From positions 53,136 through 117,135 of the IMG/VR virus record IMGVR_UViG_3300032296_004087: a stretch of 64,000 bases of DNA, one strand, 5' to 3'. Source of the DNA: a virus. This document shows positions 30,165 through 38,437 of this stretch, piece by piece; within the stretch, counting starts at the first letter, position 1, and each line of letters starts with the position of its first letter. The notes below the pieces were generated by a model. The model was given only the letters and a program-made list of their open reading frames with translations. It was not told the DNA's origin and did no database searches. The position numbers were made by a program, and so were the translations under genes.

Positions 30165-30701
30165 ATGGGAAAAAGATTCATTTTATCAGAATCTGAAAAA
30201 TCAGAAATTCGTCGTTTATACGACATTTCTGAGCAAATGGATATGGAGGTTACACAAGAAAGAGAAAGTGAGCCTAAAGAAGGAAAAAGACTATTCTGTA
30301 ACGCACAAAACACCAAATCAATTCACGATTTAGCCGGCAACGAAGAATTTGACGATTATATCGAAGGAATAAAACTAAGAAAAGGTGGTGTTCGTGGTTT
30401 AGTGGATATGATTGAGGTCTTAAAAACGATGAGATTGTTCCCACAAATCACCGATGGTGGTGTTGACCTCGCATCTCGAATTCACGGCACTCTACAAGAG
30501 TTCAAGCCTTATAACTATTTCGAGGAACAAACCAAACAGTGTAACAATGCTATGGATAAAATTATCGAACTCTATAAAGAGAACGAACATGGTGAGGAAT
30601 TAGTTAAAGATATTGAAAAAGTCTACGCATTGTCCTATCTTGACCCCCGAGCGAAGGAGTTTCTCAAACATGGGTTGACAATTGTAAAGGGGGGAGAATA
30701 G
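30165..30701 (+). CDS. Tagged late protein, 178 residues
   Basis: MGKRFILSESEKSEIRRLYDISEQM: same layout as its neighbour with I-S-E-Q site. The rest is a helical domain with RLFCNAQNTKSIHDLAGNEEF and a later GGVDLASRIHGTLQEF; no known family. Starts 2 nt after the previous stop, same operon. Confidence 0.78.
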   Translation: MGKRFILSESEKSEIRRLYDISEQMDMEVTQERESEPKEGKRLFCNAQNTKSIHDLAGNEEFDDYIEGIKLRKGGVRGLVDMIEVLKTMRLFPQITDGGVDLASRIHGTLQEFKPYNYFEEQTKQCNNAMDKIIELYKENEHGEELVKDIEKVYALSYLDPRAKEFLKHGLTIVKGGE

Positions 30702-30720
30702 ATTCTTCCCTTTTTTTTTG

Positions 30721-30728
30721 TATACTTG
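30721..30728 (+). promoter_or_regulatory. Host-like -7 box TATACTTG, 4 nt before ATG
   Basis: Variant of TAnnTTTG; spacer GTAC then the ATG at 30733. Confidence 0.6.
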
Positions 30729-30732
30729 GTAC

Positions 30733-31110
30733 ATGTCTAATAAAAGATTATCACTTTACGAATATCCCACATCACTATCTTCACCAAAAATAGAACCCGT
30801 AGACCTCACATCTTTTAAAAGATATGGTGTAACCAAGGCAAACGACTTTTTTAGTGGGAAATGGGAGGATTTGGTGGTTGAGGCTCAAATATTACAAGAG
30901 ACTATTGAACTAAACGAAAGGATTTATAATTGCAAATATAATTTCGAGCCAAAAATTGGTAATACTTACCACATTTATAAGGGTCGAGATGGAAAAGAAT
31001 TTTTATCAATTATCTCCCCCGAGGAATGGAATATGGAACACATTATTTCAGTTAGACTTAATTCTGATTCTGTTTGGAAAAAAATCACTAGAACTACTAT
31101 AAAGAATTAA
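30733..31110 (+). CDS. DUF2452-like protein
   Basis: 125 residues from ATG 30733 (MSNKRLSLYEYPTSLSSPKI). PVDLTSFKRYGVTKANDFF, LNERIYNCKYNFEPKIGNTYHIY and FLSIISPEEW match my memory of the DUF2452 family, widespread in Bacteroidota and proteobacteria and of unknown biochemical role. Such a host-type gene here suggests acquisition from a host. Start set by the promoter. Confidence 0.8.
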   Translation: MSNKRLSLYEYPTSLSSPKIEPVDLTSFKRYGVTKANDFFSGKWEDLVVEAQILQETIELNERIYNCKYNFEPKIGNTYHIYKGRDGKEFLSIISPEEWNMEHIISVRLNSDSVWKKITRTTIKN

Positions 31111-31171
31111 TTAAAAAAATTATATTAATAATATAATATATTATAATACTAGAATTAATACTTAGTACCAA

Positions 31172-31188
31172 ACCGAACGAAGTTCGGT
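31172..31188 (+). terminator. Hairpin, terminator-like
   Basis: ACCGAACGAAGTTCGGT forms a perfect GC-rich stem in A/T-rich DNA. Confidence 0.6.
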
Positions 31189-31232
31189 GGTTCAACAAAA
31201 AATTTAATTCATAGTTTTACCCAAGTTAATAG

Positions 31233-31239
31233 TATTTAT
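31233..31239 (+). promoter_or_regulatory. Phage late-type promoter box TATTTAT
   Basis: 8 nt before the ATG at 31248. Confidence 0.6.
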
Positions 31240-31247
31240 ACTATTAG

Positions 31248-31535
31248 ATGATGGAATCGATGGATATGAATTCTATATGGACGGTTTTAATAACCGCAAT
31301 TACAGTTTTAGGTTCCACAAGTGCTTGGAAATTTTATGAGCGTAGGGCCGAATTAAAAAGAGATGAGGATAATTTTATCAAACAAGATTGTAGGGATAGA
31401 ATTGCCAAACTCGAGGCATTATTGAGGGAAAGTTCTGAAGAAAAAGAAAAAATGAGAGAAACCATTTTAGCTCTTACGGAAAAAGTTGCCGCACTTACCG
31501 TAAAAGTAGAATTTCTTCAAAAAGATAACAATTAA
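31248..31535 (+). CDS. Membrane-anchored coiled-coil protein, 95 residues
   Basis: One N-terminal membrane helix (SIWTVLITAITVLGSTSAW) followed by a long charged coiled coil to the end. This layout is common in phage lysis-cassette proteins (i-spanin or holin-accessory types). It lies 2.9 kb from the endolysin, near the holin-like gene at 31896. Role inferred from topology. Confidence 0.72.
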   Translation: MMESMDMNSIWTVLITAITVLGSTSAWKFYERRAELKRDEDNFIKQDCRDRIAKLEALLRESSEEKEKMRETILALTEKVAALTVKVEFLQKDNN

Positions 31536-31547
31536 TTGAAGAAGTAA

Positions 31548-31835
31548 TCAGGCGTCGTAAGACACCATTACATTCACAACCATATCGACATATAATTTGT
31601 CCATAATGTTATAGACCAACATTCTTGTCATATCATCGTCTAACATTGTGGTTTCTATGTCCTTCCCCAAGATAACGACACAATCCACCAAACAATTGTT
31701 TTGGACATGACTAAAGATTACATCTCTGATTTTGAGATAGGTTCCCTCTCCATAGAATTGTTCGATATTCTTTCTTTCTAAAGCATTAATAAGTTTTTCT
31801 ACCACATAAGCCATGTTTGAGGAACTTCCACCCAT
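31548..31835 (-). CDS. Hypothetical protein, 95 residues
   Basis: The start at 31835 (MGGSSSNMAYVVEKLINALE) is chosen because TATATTTG lies exactly 4 nt upstream (31840-31847), like other host-type promoters here; the frame could otherwise extend to 31886. The protein is alpha/beta with VDCVVILGKDIETTMLDDD. No known family. Confidence 0.68.
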   Translation of the reverse strand: MGGSSSNMAYVVEKLINALERKNIEQFYGEGTYLKIRDVIFSHVQNNCLVDCVVILGKDIETTMLDDDMTRMLVYNIMDKLYVDMVVNVMVSYDA

Positions 31836-31839
31836 ACAC

Positions 31840-31847
31840 CAAATATA
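31840..31847 (-). promoter_or_regulatory. Host-like -7 box TATATTTG, minus strand, 4 nt before ATG
   Basis: Spacer GTGT and ATG at 31835. Confidence 0.65.
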
Positions 31848-31865
31848 ACAACTTTTAGGACTTTG

Positions 31866-31877
31866 ATAAATATTTAT
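31866..31877. promoter_or_regulatory. Palindromic late promoter ATAAATATTTAT
   Basis: Perfect palindrome giving a TATTTAT box on each strand, between the divergent genes at 31548-31835 and 31896. Confidence 0.55.
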
Positions 31878-31895
31878 TGGAAACACTAATCTATT

Positions 31896-32135
31896 ATGGC
31901 ATTCAAAGACATTTTTAAAGATGAAAACGACTACAACGAAAAAACAATCGTTGGATTTATGTCCTTTTCAGTTATGAGTTTAGCTGCAGTTGCGGATATC
32001 GTTACCGGTATCTTTGGGCAAGAGTTGGTAATCTCAGACACAGTATTTAATTCATTTGTTATCATTACCTTAGGTGCGTTCGGTATTGCCGAGGCGGGTA
32101 AAATCTTTGGTAAAAAGGGTAACGACCAAGAGTAA
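31896..32135 (+). CDS. Holin-like membrane protein, 79 residues
   Basis: Two hydrophobic helices (residues about 20-41 and 48-68, IVGFMSFSVMSLAAVADIVTG and FNSFVIITLGAFGIAEAG) with charged ends. Size and topology fit class II holins, the partners of soluble endolysins. Its TATTTAT promoter is 18 nt upstream. Confidence 0.72.
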   Translation: MAFKDIFKDENDYNEKTIVGFMSFSVMSLAAVADIVTGIFGQELVISDTVFNSFVIITLGAFGIAEAGKIFGKKGNDQE

Positions 32136-32143
32136 AATAAATA

Positions 32144-32168
32144 AGGGGGTTAATGACCCCCTTTTTTA
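32144..32168. terminator. Bidirectional terminator
   Basis: AAGGGGGT-TAATG-ACCCCCTT flanked by A and T runs between convergent genes. Confidence 0.85.
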
Positions 32169-32867
32169 TTCTACAAAATTCAATTCATTTGTTTTGGGGT
32201 TCCATTTCACGCTCAGTGGTTTTTGGGTGAAATTATACCTTTCATCTAAGACCGCTGCGTTAAAGAAATGAGTTGTTCCGTCAAATTTATATCCATAACT
32301 TGAGTGAATGTGTCCAAAGACATGAATTTTTGGTTTGATAAGGTCAATTCTGTCTCGCAGTAATTCACAACCTACATTTTGTTTAGAATAGGTGACATAA
32401 TCTAAGTGTCCATAAGGCGGACCGTGAGTTATTAGGATATCAACATCTGAGGGAATCATATTCCAAACTTCTTTGAGTTCGGCACCTTGTCTTGGTAGAT
32501 TAAACGCCCAATTGTAAAACTCGGGTTGCCAAGGACTACCCCAAACTTTTACCATATCATCGTAATCGGCACTTTTATCACCAATTAAAAACATATCATC
32601 ATAGAGGTATTCTGAACCAGGATTAAGACGAAGTAATTCTTGGACGGCCAATACTTCATCCTGACAACTAAAGTCATGGTTTCCAGCAATAAAAATCTTG
32701 TGGGTATAGTTTTCGATAGTTGAGAACCATTTAATAAAATCTTGGATTTCTGTACGATAGCCTTTGTTGGAAATATCACCTGCGTGTATAAGCACATCAC
32801 CACCTGGTAGACTTGAAGTTACCTGATTGTGTTTTGCGTGCGTATCGGATATAAAAGTGATTTTCAT
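32166..32867 (-). CDS. Calcineurin-like metallophosphoesterase
   Basis: 233 residues from ATG at 32867 (MKITFISDTHAKH). All metal motifs are present: DTH near residue 7, HAGD, GNHD, DILITHGPP, and VFGHIH. Such phage enzymes hydrolyse phosphodiesters or nucleotides. The start overlaps the upstream gene's stop (TAATG), so it is translated with the 190-residue protein. Confidence 0.93.
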   Translation of the reverse strand: MKITFISDTHAKHNQVTSSLPGGDVLIHAGDISNKGYRTEIQDFIKWFSTIENYTHKIFIAGNHDFSCQDEVLAVQELLRLNPGSEYLYDDMFLIGDKSADYDDMVKVWGSPWQPEFYNWAFNLPRQGAELKEVWNMIPSDVDILITHGPPYGHLDYVTYSKQNVGCELLRDRIDLIKPKIHVFGHIHSSYGYKFDGTTHFFNAAVLDERYNFTQKPLSVKWNPKTNELNFVE

Positions 32868-33439
32868 TATTCCCACCATTTTTCTACATTACGATTTAGA
32901 AGTTCAAAAATAAGGCGTTTCGCCCTTTCGTGTTGTACCTCCCCCATTGAAATTCCCAAACTAAATGCACTTGGATTTTTTCGATAATACAGATGATTCG
33001 TGGCACGGTTTTTCAAAAGAGGGTATTTGGTGAAATATTCGTCCAAATCATCACGAAGATTTTTTCTTTTCATCTCGAAAGACTCTGTTCCTTCGATTTT
33101 TACAAATGTGTACTCGTTATCAACATAATCAAGGTGTTCGTGCAAATAGTATTCAGTTTGAATTTTATCAATCAATCGAACAATTGTGTTCATAATCTCT
33201 ACATTGCGCTGCGAACCCACATGAGGCATCGTTTTACCATGTGACTCCGACATATTTGAGATTTTGAATTTGATAATTTCAAACAAAAAACTATCATCCC
33301 AATCACGGTCTTTCCAAATTATTGGACCCCATTTAATTAAGTTTTTAACTCCACAGACAAAGTTTCGTGGATAGTAACGATATTTGAATTTCCAATACAG
33401 AAGAAATCTCTGCCATGGATTCGGCTTTTTGTATTCCAT
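32867..33439 (-). CDS. Hypothetical protein, 190 residues
   Basis: MEYKKPNPWQRFLLYWKFKYRYYPRN; basic aromatic N-terminus, then a helical body with HERAKRLIFELLNRNVEKWWE at the end. Similar proteins occur in phage genomes as far as I recall (segments WKDRDWDDSFLFEI and MPHVGSQRNVEIM) but without function. Translationally coupled to the phosphoesterase. Confidence 0.78.
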   Translation of the reverse strand: MEYKKPNPWQRFLLYWKFKYRYYPRNFVCGVKNLIKWGPIIWKDRDWDDSFLFEIIKFKISNMSESHGKTMPHVGSQRNVEIMNTIVRLIDKIQTEYYLHEHLDYVDNEYTFVKIEGTESFEMKRKNLRDDLDEYFTKYPLLKNRATNHLYYRKNPSAFSLGISMGEVQHERAKRLIFELLNRNVEKWWE

Positions 33440-33448
33440 AATTGGAAG

Positions 33449-33814
33449 TTACTTCTCGATGTTACGGAATCTTAGGTGGATAGCCACCAAAACAAATGCC
33501 AATACTGAAAATCCAAGTCCACCGATTAAAATTACAGGGTTTTCACTACGCTGAAACCACACACTCAAAGCCCCCAAATAACCGAACCAAGATGCCATCC
33601 AAACATACATAGATACTTTACGAGTTTTATTGGTAATCTTTTTCACCTTTTCGTCATGAACAATCCGAGACAATGCGTCTTGGAGGTCCTTACCATAAGC
33701 AGGAATGACTTCCGTGGTTCCGTCTTCGTTTAATACGGTGACCTCATATTTCAAATACTCGGGGAAGGACTCCGAGGTCTTACGATATTTCACATCAATA
33801 GCTTTTCTTTTCAT
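33449..33814 (-). CDS. Membrane protein, 121 residues
   Basis: A basic soluble N-terminal two-thirds and two hydrophobic helices near the C-terminus (SMYVWMASWFGYLGALSVWF and NPVILIGGLGFSVLAFVLVA). No known family. Nine nt upstream of the 190-residue gene in the same minus-strand run. Confidence 0.75.
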   Translation of the reverse strand: MKRKAIDVKYRKTSESFPEYLKYEVTVLNEDGTTEVIPAYGKDLQDALSRIVHDEKVKKITNKTRKVSMYVWMASWFGYLGALSVWFQRSENPVILIGGLGFSVLAFVLVAIHLRFRNIEK

Positions 33815-33855
33815 AACTTTTTGTTTTTCTTTGGTGTTTAAGGTTATTGGTAATC

Positions 33856-34179
33856 CTAAGATACCGAATAAATGGCTGTTGGGCGTTCATATTCCTTTAT
33901 GCCGGTTTCACTTTGAGCCTCAGTTGTCCAATCGATAACATTACCATTGTGTATGGTTTCACATTCTACAATATACATTACTTGACAGCCCATAACAATC
34001 ATTTCACCAATTTCTATGAACCAGTTAGCGTGAGCTCGGTTGGGAATAAATCCAAGTGTTTTACCCGCTTCGTGAATGGCTTTTAATGTTCCATGAACCC
34101 CCTTATATGAGCGTCCATCTTTACCATAGAACCAACCTTGGGTGGTTACTAATACTTTTTTATTAATAAAATTTTGCAT
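33856..34179 (-). CDS. Hypothetical protein, 107 residues
   Basis: Start placed at 34179 (MQNFINKKVLVTTQGWFYGKDG); the longer frame to 34248 overlaps the upstream gene. Contains KVLVTTQGWFY and AHANWFIEIGEMIVMGCQV. Beta-rich; unknown. Confidence 0.68.
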   Translation of the reverse strand: MQNFINKKVLVTTQGWFYGKDGRSYKGVHGTLKAIHEAGKTLGFIPNRAHANWFIEIGEMIVMGCQVMYIVECETIHNGNVIDWTTEAQSETGIKEYERPTAIYSVS

Positions 34180-34186
34180 AACTATT

Positions 34187-34486
34187 TTATTTTTTTTCGA
34201 TGTCAGTGTCGGGTTTACGCTCCAAATCGTAGGTGTTGAGATGTTCATCGATGTTATAAAAGAACTCTATAATCGGGTCCGTTGGTGTTGTAAATTTTAA
34301 TTCTCTGAATTCTTTCAAAATAGATTTACCGTCTTCACTTAAATTCGTATAGTAGTTGACCCATTCCCAAGCATCTTGTTGCCTAACAATAAACTCTAAT
34401 CCCTCATTAGTCACCAAATGGTATTCTTTGGTCTCGATAGTCCAAATTACCACCTCTTGTTCTTTTTCTTTGTCTAGTTTAAACAT
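34187..34486 (-). CDS. Hypothetical protein, 99 residues
   Basis: MFKLDKEKEQEVVIWTIETKEYHLV; the ATG at 34486 is preferred because TATATTTG at 34509-34516 lies just upstream and would be inside the longer frame. Charged alpha/beta protein, no known family. Confidence 0.7.
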   Translation of the reverse strand: MFKLDKEKEQEVVIWTIETKEYHLVTNEGLEFIVRQQDAWEWVNYYTNLSEDGKSILKEFRELKFTTPTDPIIEFFYNIDEHLNTYDLERKPDTDIEKK

Positions 34487-34526
34487 AACTTTTTGATTTT
34501 GTTTAATACAAATATACAAAAAATTT

Positions 34527-34733
34527 TTACAAACTCAAAAACTTTTTATAATAAAGTTCGTTGAAGTCCTCTGAAAGACTTTGATATAGTTGAGGGTTCT
34601 TGTCAAGTTTGGGTTTGTGTTTGTTCAGAAAATTAGTGAAACAATTCCTCGAACAATCCAATTGTTGGTGATTTTGTGAGGAGTCCACAATTTTTTCTAC
34701 CCACTGATATTCTTTGTCAAAAGTATTTTCCAT
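34527..34733 (-). CDS. Small hypothetical protein, 68 residues
   Basis: MENTFDKEYQWVEKIVDSSQN, Cys pair in DCSRNCF, helical. First gene of the minus-strand run 34733-32166. Function unknown. Confidence 0.65.
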   Translation of the reverse strand: MENTFDKEYQWVEKIVDSSQNHQQLDCSRNCFTNFLNKHKPKLDKNPQLYQSLSEDFNELYYKKFLSL

Positions 34734-34781
34734 AAATCAAAAGTAGTGAATGAATATCTACCCTACAAATAAATATGAAAG

Positions 34782-34788
34782 TATTTAT
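34782..34788 (+). promoter_or_regulatory. Phage late-type promoter box TATTTAT
   Basis: 15 nt before the ATG at 34804. Confidence 0.5.
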
Positions 34789-34803
34789 CATTAAAATATT
34801 ATT

Positions 34804-35412
34804 ATGAACATCAAGGATATACTTTTGGAATATGTTGAAAACTTGGAGCAACCAACTTTAGTCTTAAAGGAGGATGTTGACATCTCAGACCATTTACAAT
34901 ATCATATTGATAACAAGTTGTCTTTAACCGACAATGTCTTTAGAGTTTATTCAGAAGGGTATTTTAAACTTGTTAATGAAGTTCGTGGTCTTTGGCAAGA
35001 GGGTCTTATCACCCTTAATGAAGAGGATACCCTAATGGTGGAATCAGACTTGGGTAAAACCGCCGAGTTCGAGGGTGAATATGTTTATCTTGATGCCCCT
35101 GTTTATACTGAGGAGGGAATTAACGAAGCGGAATATCGCGGAAAAAAAGTTGACCTTAACAAACCATTCAGAACATCAGGTGGTCCGAAGAAATTTGCCG
35201 TATATGTAAAATCAGATAAGGGTAATGTGAAAAAAGTAACCTTCGGTGACCCAAATCTTAGAGTGAGAAATAATAACAAAAAAGCTTCCAAGTCATTTAG
35301 AGCCCGTCATAAGTGTGACCAAAAGAAAGACAGAACAACGGCTGGTTATTGGAGCTGTAATGTTGGACGTTATGCGAAACAACTTGGACTCTCTTCATCG
35401 AACTCTTGGTGA
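34804..35412 (+). CDS. Tagged late protein with C-terminal HxC...C motif
   Basis: 202 residues. MNIKDILLEYVENLEQPTL is tag-like (L-L-E, then L-E-Q). Near residues 125-155, KKFAVYVKSDKGNVKKVTFGDPNL, and at the end SFRARHKCDQKKDRTTAGYW followed by SC. I recall this FGDP...RHxCxxKxDxxTxGYWSC pattern from uncharacterised proteins of T4-like and other large marine phages. A metal-binding Cys/His site is plausible. Likely virion-associated. Confidence 0.82.
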   Translation: MNIKDILLEYVENLEQPTLVLKEDVDISDHLQYHIDNKLSLTDNVFRVYSEGYFKLVNEVRGLWQEGLITLNEEDTLMVESDLGKTAEFEGEYVYLDAPVYTEEGINEAEYRGKKVDLNKPFRTSGGPKKFAVYVKSDKGNVKKVTFGDPNLRVRNNNKKASKSFRARHKCDQKKDRTTAGYWSCNVGRYAKQLGLSSSNSW

Positions 35413-35677
35413 TTTTCCATTCTCCCAAAAAGAGAATGAAGGAAAGTTAGAAAGAGTGTTCTCATTTGATGTAGATAAGGAAGAACTCAAATGGCACACC
35501 GATGAAAAAGACAGGTTGGTAACAATACTCGAAAGTAATGGTTGGGGATTTCAAATGGAGGATTCATTGCCAATCAAAATGCGAAACGGACAGGAAATAT
35601 TTATTCCCAAATTTGTTTGGCATAGAGTAATCAAAGGAGAAGGAAGTTTAAAAATTTCCATTCTCGAATTTGATTAA
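35372..35677 (+). CDS. Cupin-like small protein, 101 residues
   Basis: Start at the ATG at 35372 (MRNNLDSLHRTLGDF); it overlaps the preceding gene by 41 nt in another frame. ELKWHTDEKDRLVTILESNGWGFQ, then NGQEIFIPKFVWHRVIKGEG, has the two His-bearing cupin motifs (WHxDxxxR and IPxxxxHRV). Cupins bind metal and act as sugar isomerases or oxygenases. Substrate unknown. Confidence 0.72.
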   Translation: MRNNLDSLHRTLGDFPFSQKENEGKLERVFSFDVDKEELKWHTDEKDRLVTILESNGWGFQMEDSLPIKMRNGQEIFIPKFVWHRVIKGEGSLKISILEFD

Positions 35678-35706
35678 TCCCCTATTTTGGTTTATCATTT
35701 CTCTCG

Positions 35707-36135
35707 ATGAAACGACTACTAATTCTTCTTTCTATTCTATCAACCCCCCTTTTAGCTCAAAAGGGTAATGACATTATGTACATCCCAACCGATAACTCCG
35801 TTATTGTCAGTCAGATAGTAAATAAGGTCGGTTTCTATGTGGGGGGACAATACTTTACCAGTTATCCTTATCCATACGCCTATACTACCCCCTTTACCTT
35901 AGTGAATCGTTTTGGGGGAGAAGTCAAACTACTCAACGATACTGGTTTAATGGTCGGTGGATACCAAAAAAACATGGGGATGAGTTATCCCCCCAATCAG
36001 ATAAAACCCGAAATGTGGATTAAGACCCGTATTGCAAATACACTGTCTAACAGAACTAACGATTTTGATGTGGTAGGCATCTTAAGAATATCAGAAGAGT
36101 TTTATTATGGAATTGGAATTTATGTAAAATGGTAG
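35707..36135 (+). CDS. Secreted beta-rich protein with signal peptide
   Basis: 142 residues; MKRLLILLSILSTPLLAQKG is a clear signal peptide with cleavage after LLA. The mature part alternates aromatic/Gly-rich strands (FYVGGQYFTSYPYPYAYTTP), as in small outer-membrane barrels. It may alter the host envelope. Overlaps the next gene by 7 nt. Confidence 0.75.
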   Translation: MKRLLILLSILSTPLLAQKGNDIMYIPTDNSVIVSQIVNKVGFYVGGQYFTSYPYPYAYTTPFTLVNRFGGEVKLLNDTGLMVGGYQKNMGMSYPPNQIKPEMWIKTRIANTLSNRTNDFDVVGILRISEEFYYGIGIYVKW

Positions 36136-36701
36136 ACAAACAAAAACTTTTTGGTATTACTAAACAAATCTTGGATGACATCGAACTTGTCATCCATTTC
36201 AACTCTTCAGGGTCATTTTTTCTTCCTGAAGATTCAGGTGGCGATATGACTTACAGATTTTCCGGTCAAGACCTAATTGTTGAGTTTGAATGGGAAGAAA
36301 CACAGACCCTTCAGGACAATATTGTTTTGGGTGATTACTACAATGATGAGAATACCATAAAGATTAAACTTCTGAGTTCAAAACCTGTTGATTTCTTTAC
36401 CATTTCTAATATCGGTGAAGTCCTTACCCATGAACTAACACATTGGTTCCAAGAAATGGGGGGTATGGAATTTGGGGATGCTGAAAATGTAGATACTGAA
36501 GACTACTATTTCCAACCTCATGAAATTGAGGCTCAATACTACGGTTTTATGTTTGAGTCAGAATATTGTGGTTCTGAATTAGTTGAAGTTATGGGGCGTT
36601 GGTTTACCAAGTACGGCAAATTCCACGAATTTGATAATGAAAATGAGTTAAAGACTCGTCTTTTGGAAACTCTTGAAGAGTTCGGTCAAAAGATTGGCTA
36701 G
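36129..36701 (+). CDS. HExxH zinc metalloprotease-like protein
   Basis: 190 residues; HELTH at residues 101-105 is the zinc site, followed by HEIEAQYY about 35 residues later, which supplies a plausible third ligand. No signal peptide. Could process phage or host proteins, though other HExxH hydrolases are possible. Its last 54 nt overlap a convergent gene. Confidence 0.78.
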   Translation: MVDKQKLFGITKQILDDIELVIHFNSSGSFFLPEDSGGDMTYRFSGQDLIVEFEWEETQTLQDNIVLGDYYNDENTIKIKLLSSKPVDFFTISNIGEVLTHELTHWFQEMGGMEFGDAENVDTEDYYFQPHEIEAQYYGFMFESEYCGSELVEVMGRWFTKYGKFHEFDNENELKTRLLETLEEFGQKIG

Positions 36702-37277
36702 TGCGACACCACTTATCAAAACTACTCCTGAGGCTAAAATACGGGTTGTGATTAGTTGTATATTTTCTTCGAAATCACCTTCGTTTACCATATTTACCAA
36801 ATCAGAAAGAATTGGAAGGATAAAGGCATAACTTACAATTGAAGACATATTAATTGTAAAATTTTTAAGTCCAAATAAAAGTTCTTCCAACGACTTTTTG
36901 AGGTCTTTAGTTTTTTTGAATACTTTTTTAAATGTGTCCACTAACCCTTCTTGGTGAATTTTTTTCAAAACTTTTTTAATAAACACTTCATTATCGTAAA
37001 AGAAGTTAGATGCAATACCTAACAATAAAAGTATGACCTGTTCGTAGGAAAGTTCAGGATGATTTGTTTCTATCCAATTTTTCAGAGGTAGAATTAGTCC
37101 ACCCAACGAGGCTCCCCATGTTACCAAGAACTTCGCGTTAAGTTTCCAAACTTGATAGCAATCTTCTAAAATTTTTGACATTTGGTCGTGTATTTCAATT
37201 AAGTCTTTACCCAAACTTGATGTTTGTGATTCCAAAAGTAATACACTTTCATTTATCTTGGTGCGTTTATACCTCAT
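36648..37277 (-). CDS. Tagged membrane protein, 209 residues
   Basis: Start at 37277 (MRYKRTKINESVLLLESQ), fixed by TATTTAT 6 nt upstream; this reveals a tag with I-N-E and L-L-E-S sites that the longer frame hides. Helical with several hydrophobic segments (e.g. FLVTWGASLGGLILPL, VILLLLGIASNFF, ILASGVVLISGVALANLL). Possibly a membrane-active virion protein. Confidence 0.76.
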   Translation of the reverse strand: MRYKRTKINESVLLLESQTSSLGKDLIEIHDQMSKILEDCYQVWKLNAKFLVTWGASLGGLILPLKNWIETNHPELSYEQVILLLLGIASNFFYDNEVFIKKVLKKIHQEGLVDTFKKVFKKTKDLKKSLEELLFGLKNFTINMSSIVSYAFILPILSDLVNMVNEGDFEENIQLITTRILASGVVLISGVALANLLTELFKSFQKTSL

Positions 37278-37283
37278 ATTTCC

Positions 37284-37290
37284 ATAAATA
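37284..37290 (-). promoter_or_regulatory. Phage late-type promoter box on minus strand
   Basis: 6 nt upstream of the ATG at 37277; divergent with 37301-37307. Confidence 0.6.
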
Positions 37291-37300
37291 CATTCTAAAG

Positions 37301-37307
37301 TATTTAT
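37301..37307 (+). promoter_or_regulatory. Phage late-type promoter box TATTTAT
   Basis: 6 nt before the ATG at 37314. Confidence 0.6.
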
Positions 37308-37313
37308 AATCAT

Positions 37314-37922
37314 ATGAAAGAAAAACTAAACCCTGGAGACAGAATCATGCTCTATCATATGGAGAATGAATTTCTATCACCCGGTACTAAGGGTATCGTT
37401 CAGAGTATAACAAGAGACCCATTCGAAGATGATGGGTTACTTATTAGTGTTATGTGGGATAATGGAAGCCAATTATCTCTATTATCTAATGTAGATGCGT
37501 GGAAAAAATTAAAATCCCCGTCTTTGAACGAATCAACTAGCAATAATCAACAGTTTGCCTACATTCAAGATAATGAATACATTCTTAGAAATTTTGACAT
37601 CTCGTTCATTCGTCAATTTCTTTTAGATGTAAGAGATAGTGGGATTACCAATATGTTTGGTGCGTCCCCTCTTTTGTATTCAGGTTCAGATTATATTACC
37701 ACAAAGTTTGGTTCTCCGTATGATATTGAATTCACTTCAGATGAACAACTCAAGGCATTTGAGAGAGTTGTTGAGAATGCTGATGAAGTAAAACTTAAAA
37801 TCATCAATGGCGTTATGAAAGTAATGGAAAAAAGGGGTGAAGACTTTGATATTGATAAAGTCAAAAGGGAAATTCAAAATGCTTCGAGGAAACTCTTAGC
37901 AATGTATATGGTATTTTTCTGA
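37314..37922 (+). CDS. SH3-like hypothetical protein, 202 residues
   Basis: N-terminal part MKEKLNPGDRIMLYHMENEF followed by LSPGTKGIVQSITRDP and LLISVMWDNGSQLSLL resembles small SH3-like barrels (GDRV...GTxGxVxxI...VxWDxGxxL). The C-terminal 130 residues are unrelated and helical. Unknown function; late by promoter. Confidence 0.72.
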   Translation: MKEKLNPGDRIMLYHMENEFLSPGTKGIVQSITRDPFEDDGLLISVMWDNGSQLSLLSNVDAWKKLKSPSLNESTSNNQQFAYIQDNEYILRNFDISFIRQFLLDVRDSGITNMFGASPLLYSGSDYITTKFGSPYDIEFTSDEQLKAFERVVENADEVKLKIINGVMKVMEKRGEDFDIDKVKREIQNASRKLLAMYMVFF

Positions 37923-38435
37923 TACCAAATCATCCCACAAAAAACCATTTTCATCTTTTTCTGAAATAATAGGAGAATCCGTAAATTGATTAACTATGTG
38001 CTTTATTTCAGAGTGACTATCCCACTTTAGGGATTGGTCGTGTTCCTTTGAGAACGAATTATCCACGAAATATTGAATGATTGTGTTCGGTTCTAAGGTC
38101 AAAACACCATTGGCAAACCCTCTTGGGATAAGAACTGCGTGATTTACATCAATATTGAATGAGTAAACCTTACCAAAATCAGGTCTTTTTTTGTCCACAC
38201 AGATAACAAAATTTAAAATTGAACCCCATATAGGTTTCATATATTTGGTTTGCTGAAATGGGTGATTTTGAAAGTGGAGACCCCGAAGTGTAAGGGGGTC
38301 AACACTTATACTTGTGTTTACCTGTACCCAGTTTTTATCAAGTCGTTTGTCACTCATCATAGAGATTGGTGACGCACAAAAATTACCACGATGGTCCCCA
38401 AAAGTGAGGTGTTCTACTAAGATTGGAAAATCCAT
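37896..38435 (-). CDS. dTDP-4-dehydrorhamnose 3,5-epimerase-like protein
   Basis: 179 residues. Landmarks of the RmlC/RfbC family: DHRGNF near residue 14, VSVDPLTLRGLHFQ-type segment (TLRGLHFQNHPF), KYMKPIWGSILNFVICV, and LIPRGFANGVLTL. RmlC epimerises a nucleotide-sugar in deoxysugar synthesis; the catalytic His of RGLHFQ is present. It ends a minus-strand operon with thyA and an oxygenase. It may supply a sugar for the glycosyltransferases. Confidence 0.88.
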   Translation of the reverse strand: MDFPILVEHLTFGDHRGNFCASPISMMSDKRLDKNWVQVNTSISVDPLTLRGLHFQNHPFQQTKYMKPIWGSILNFVICVDKKRPDFGKVYSFNIDVNHAVLIPRGFANGVLTLEPNTIIQYFVDNSFSKEHDQSLKWDSHSEIKHIVNQFTDSPIISEKDENGFLWDDLVSEKYHIHC

Positions 38436-38437
38436 AA

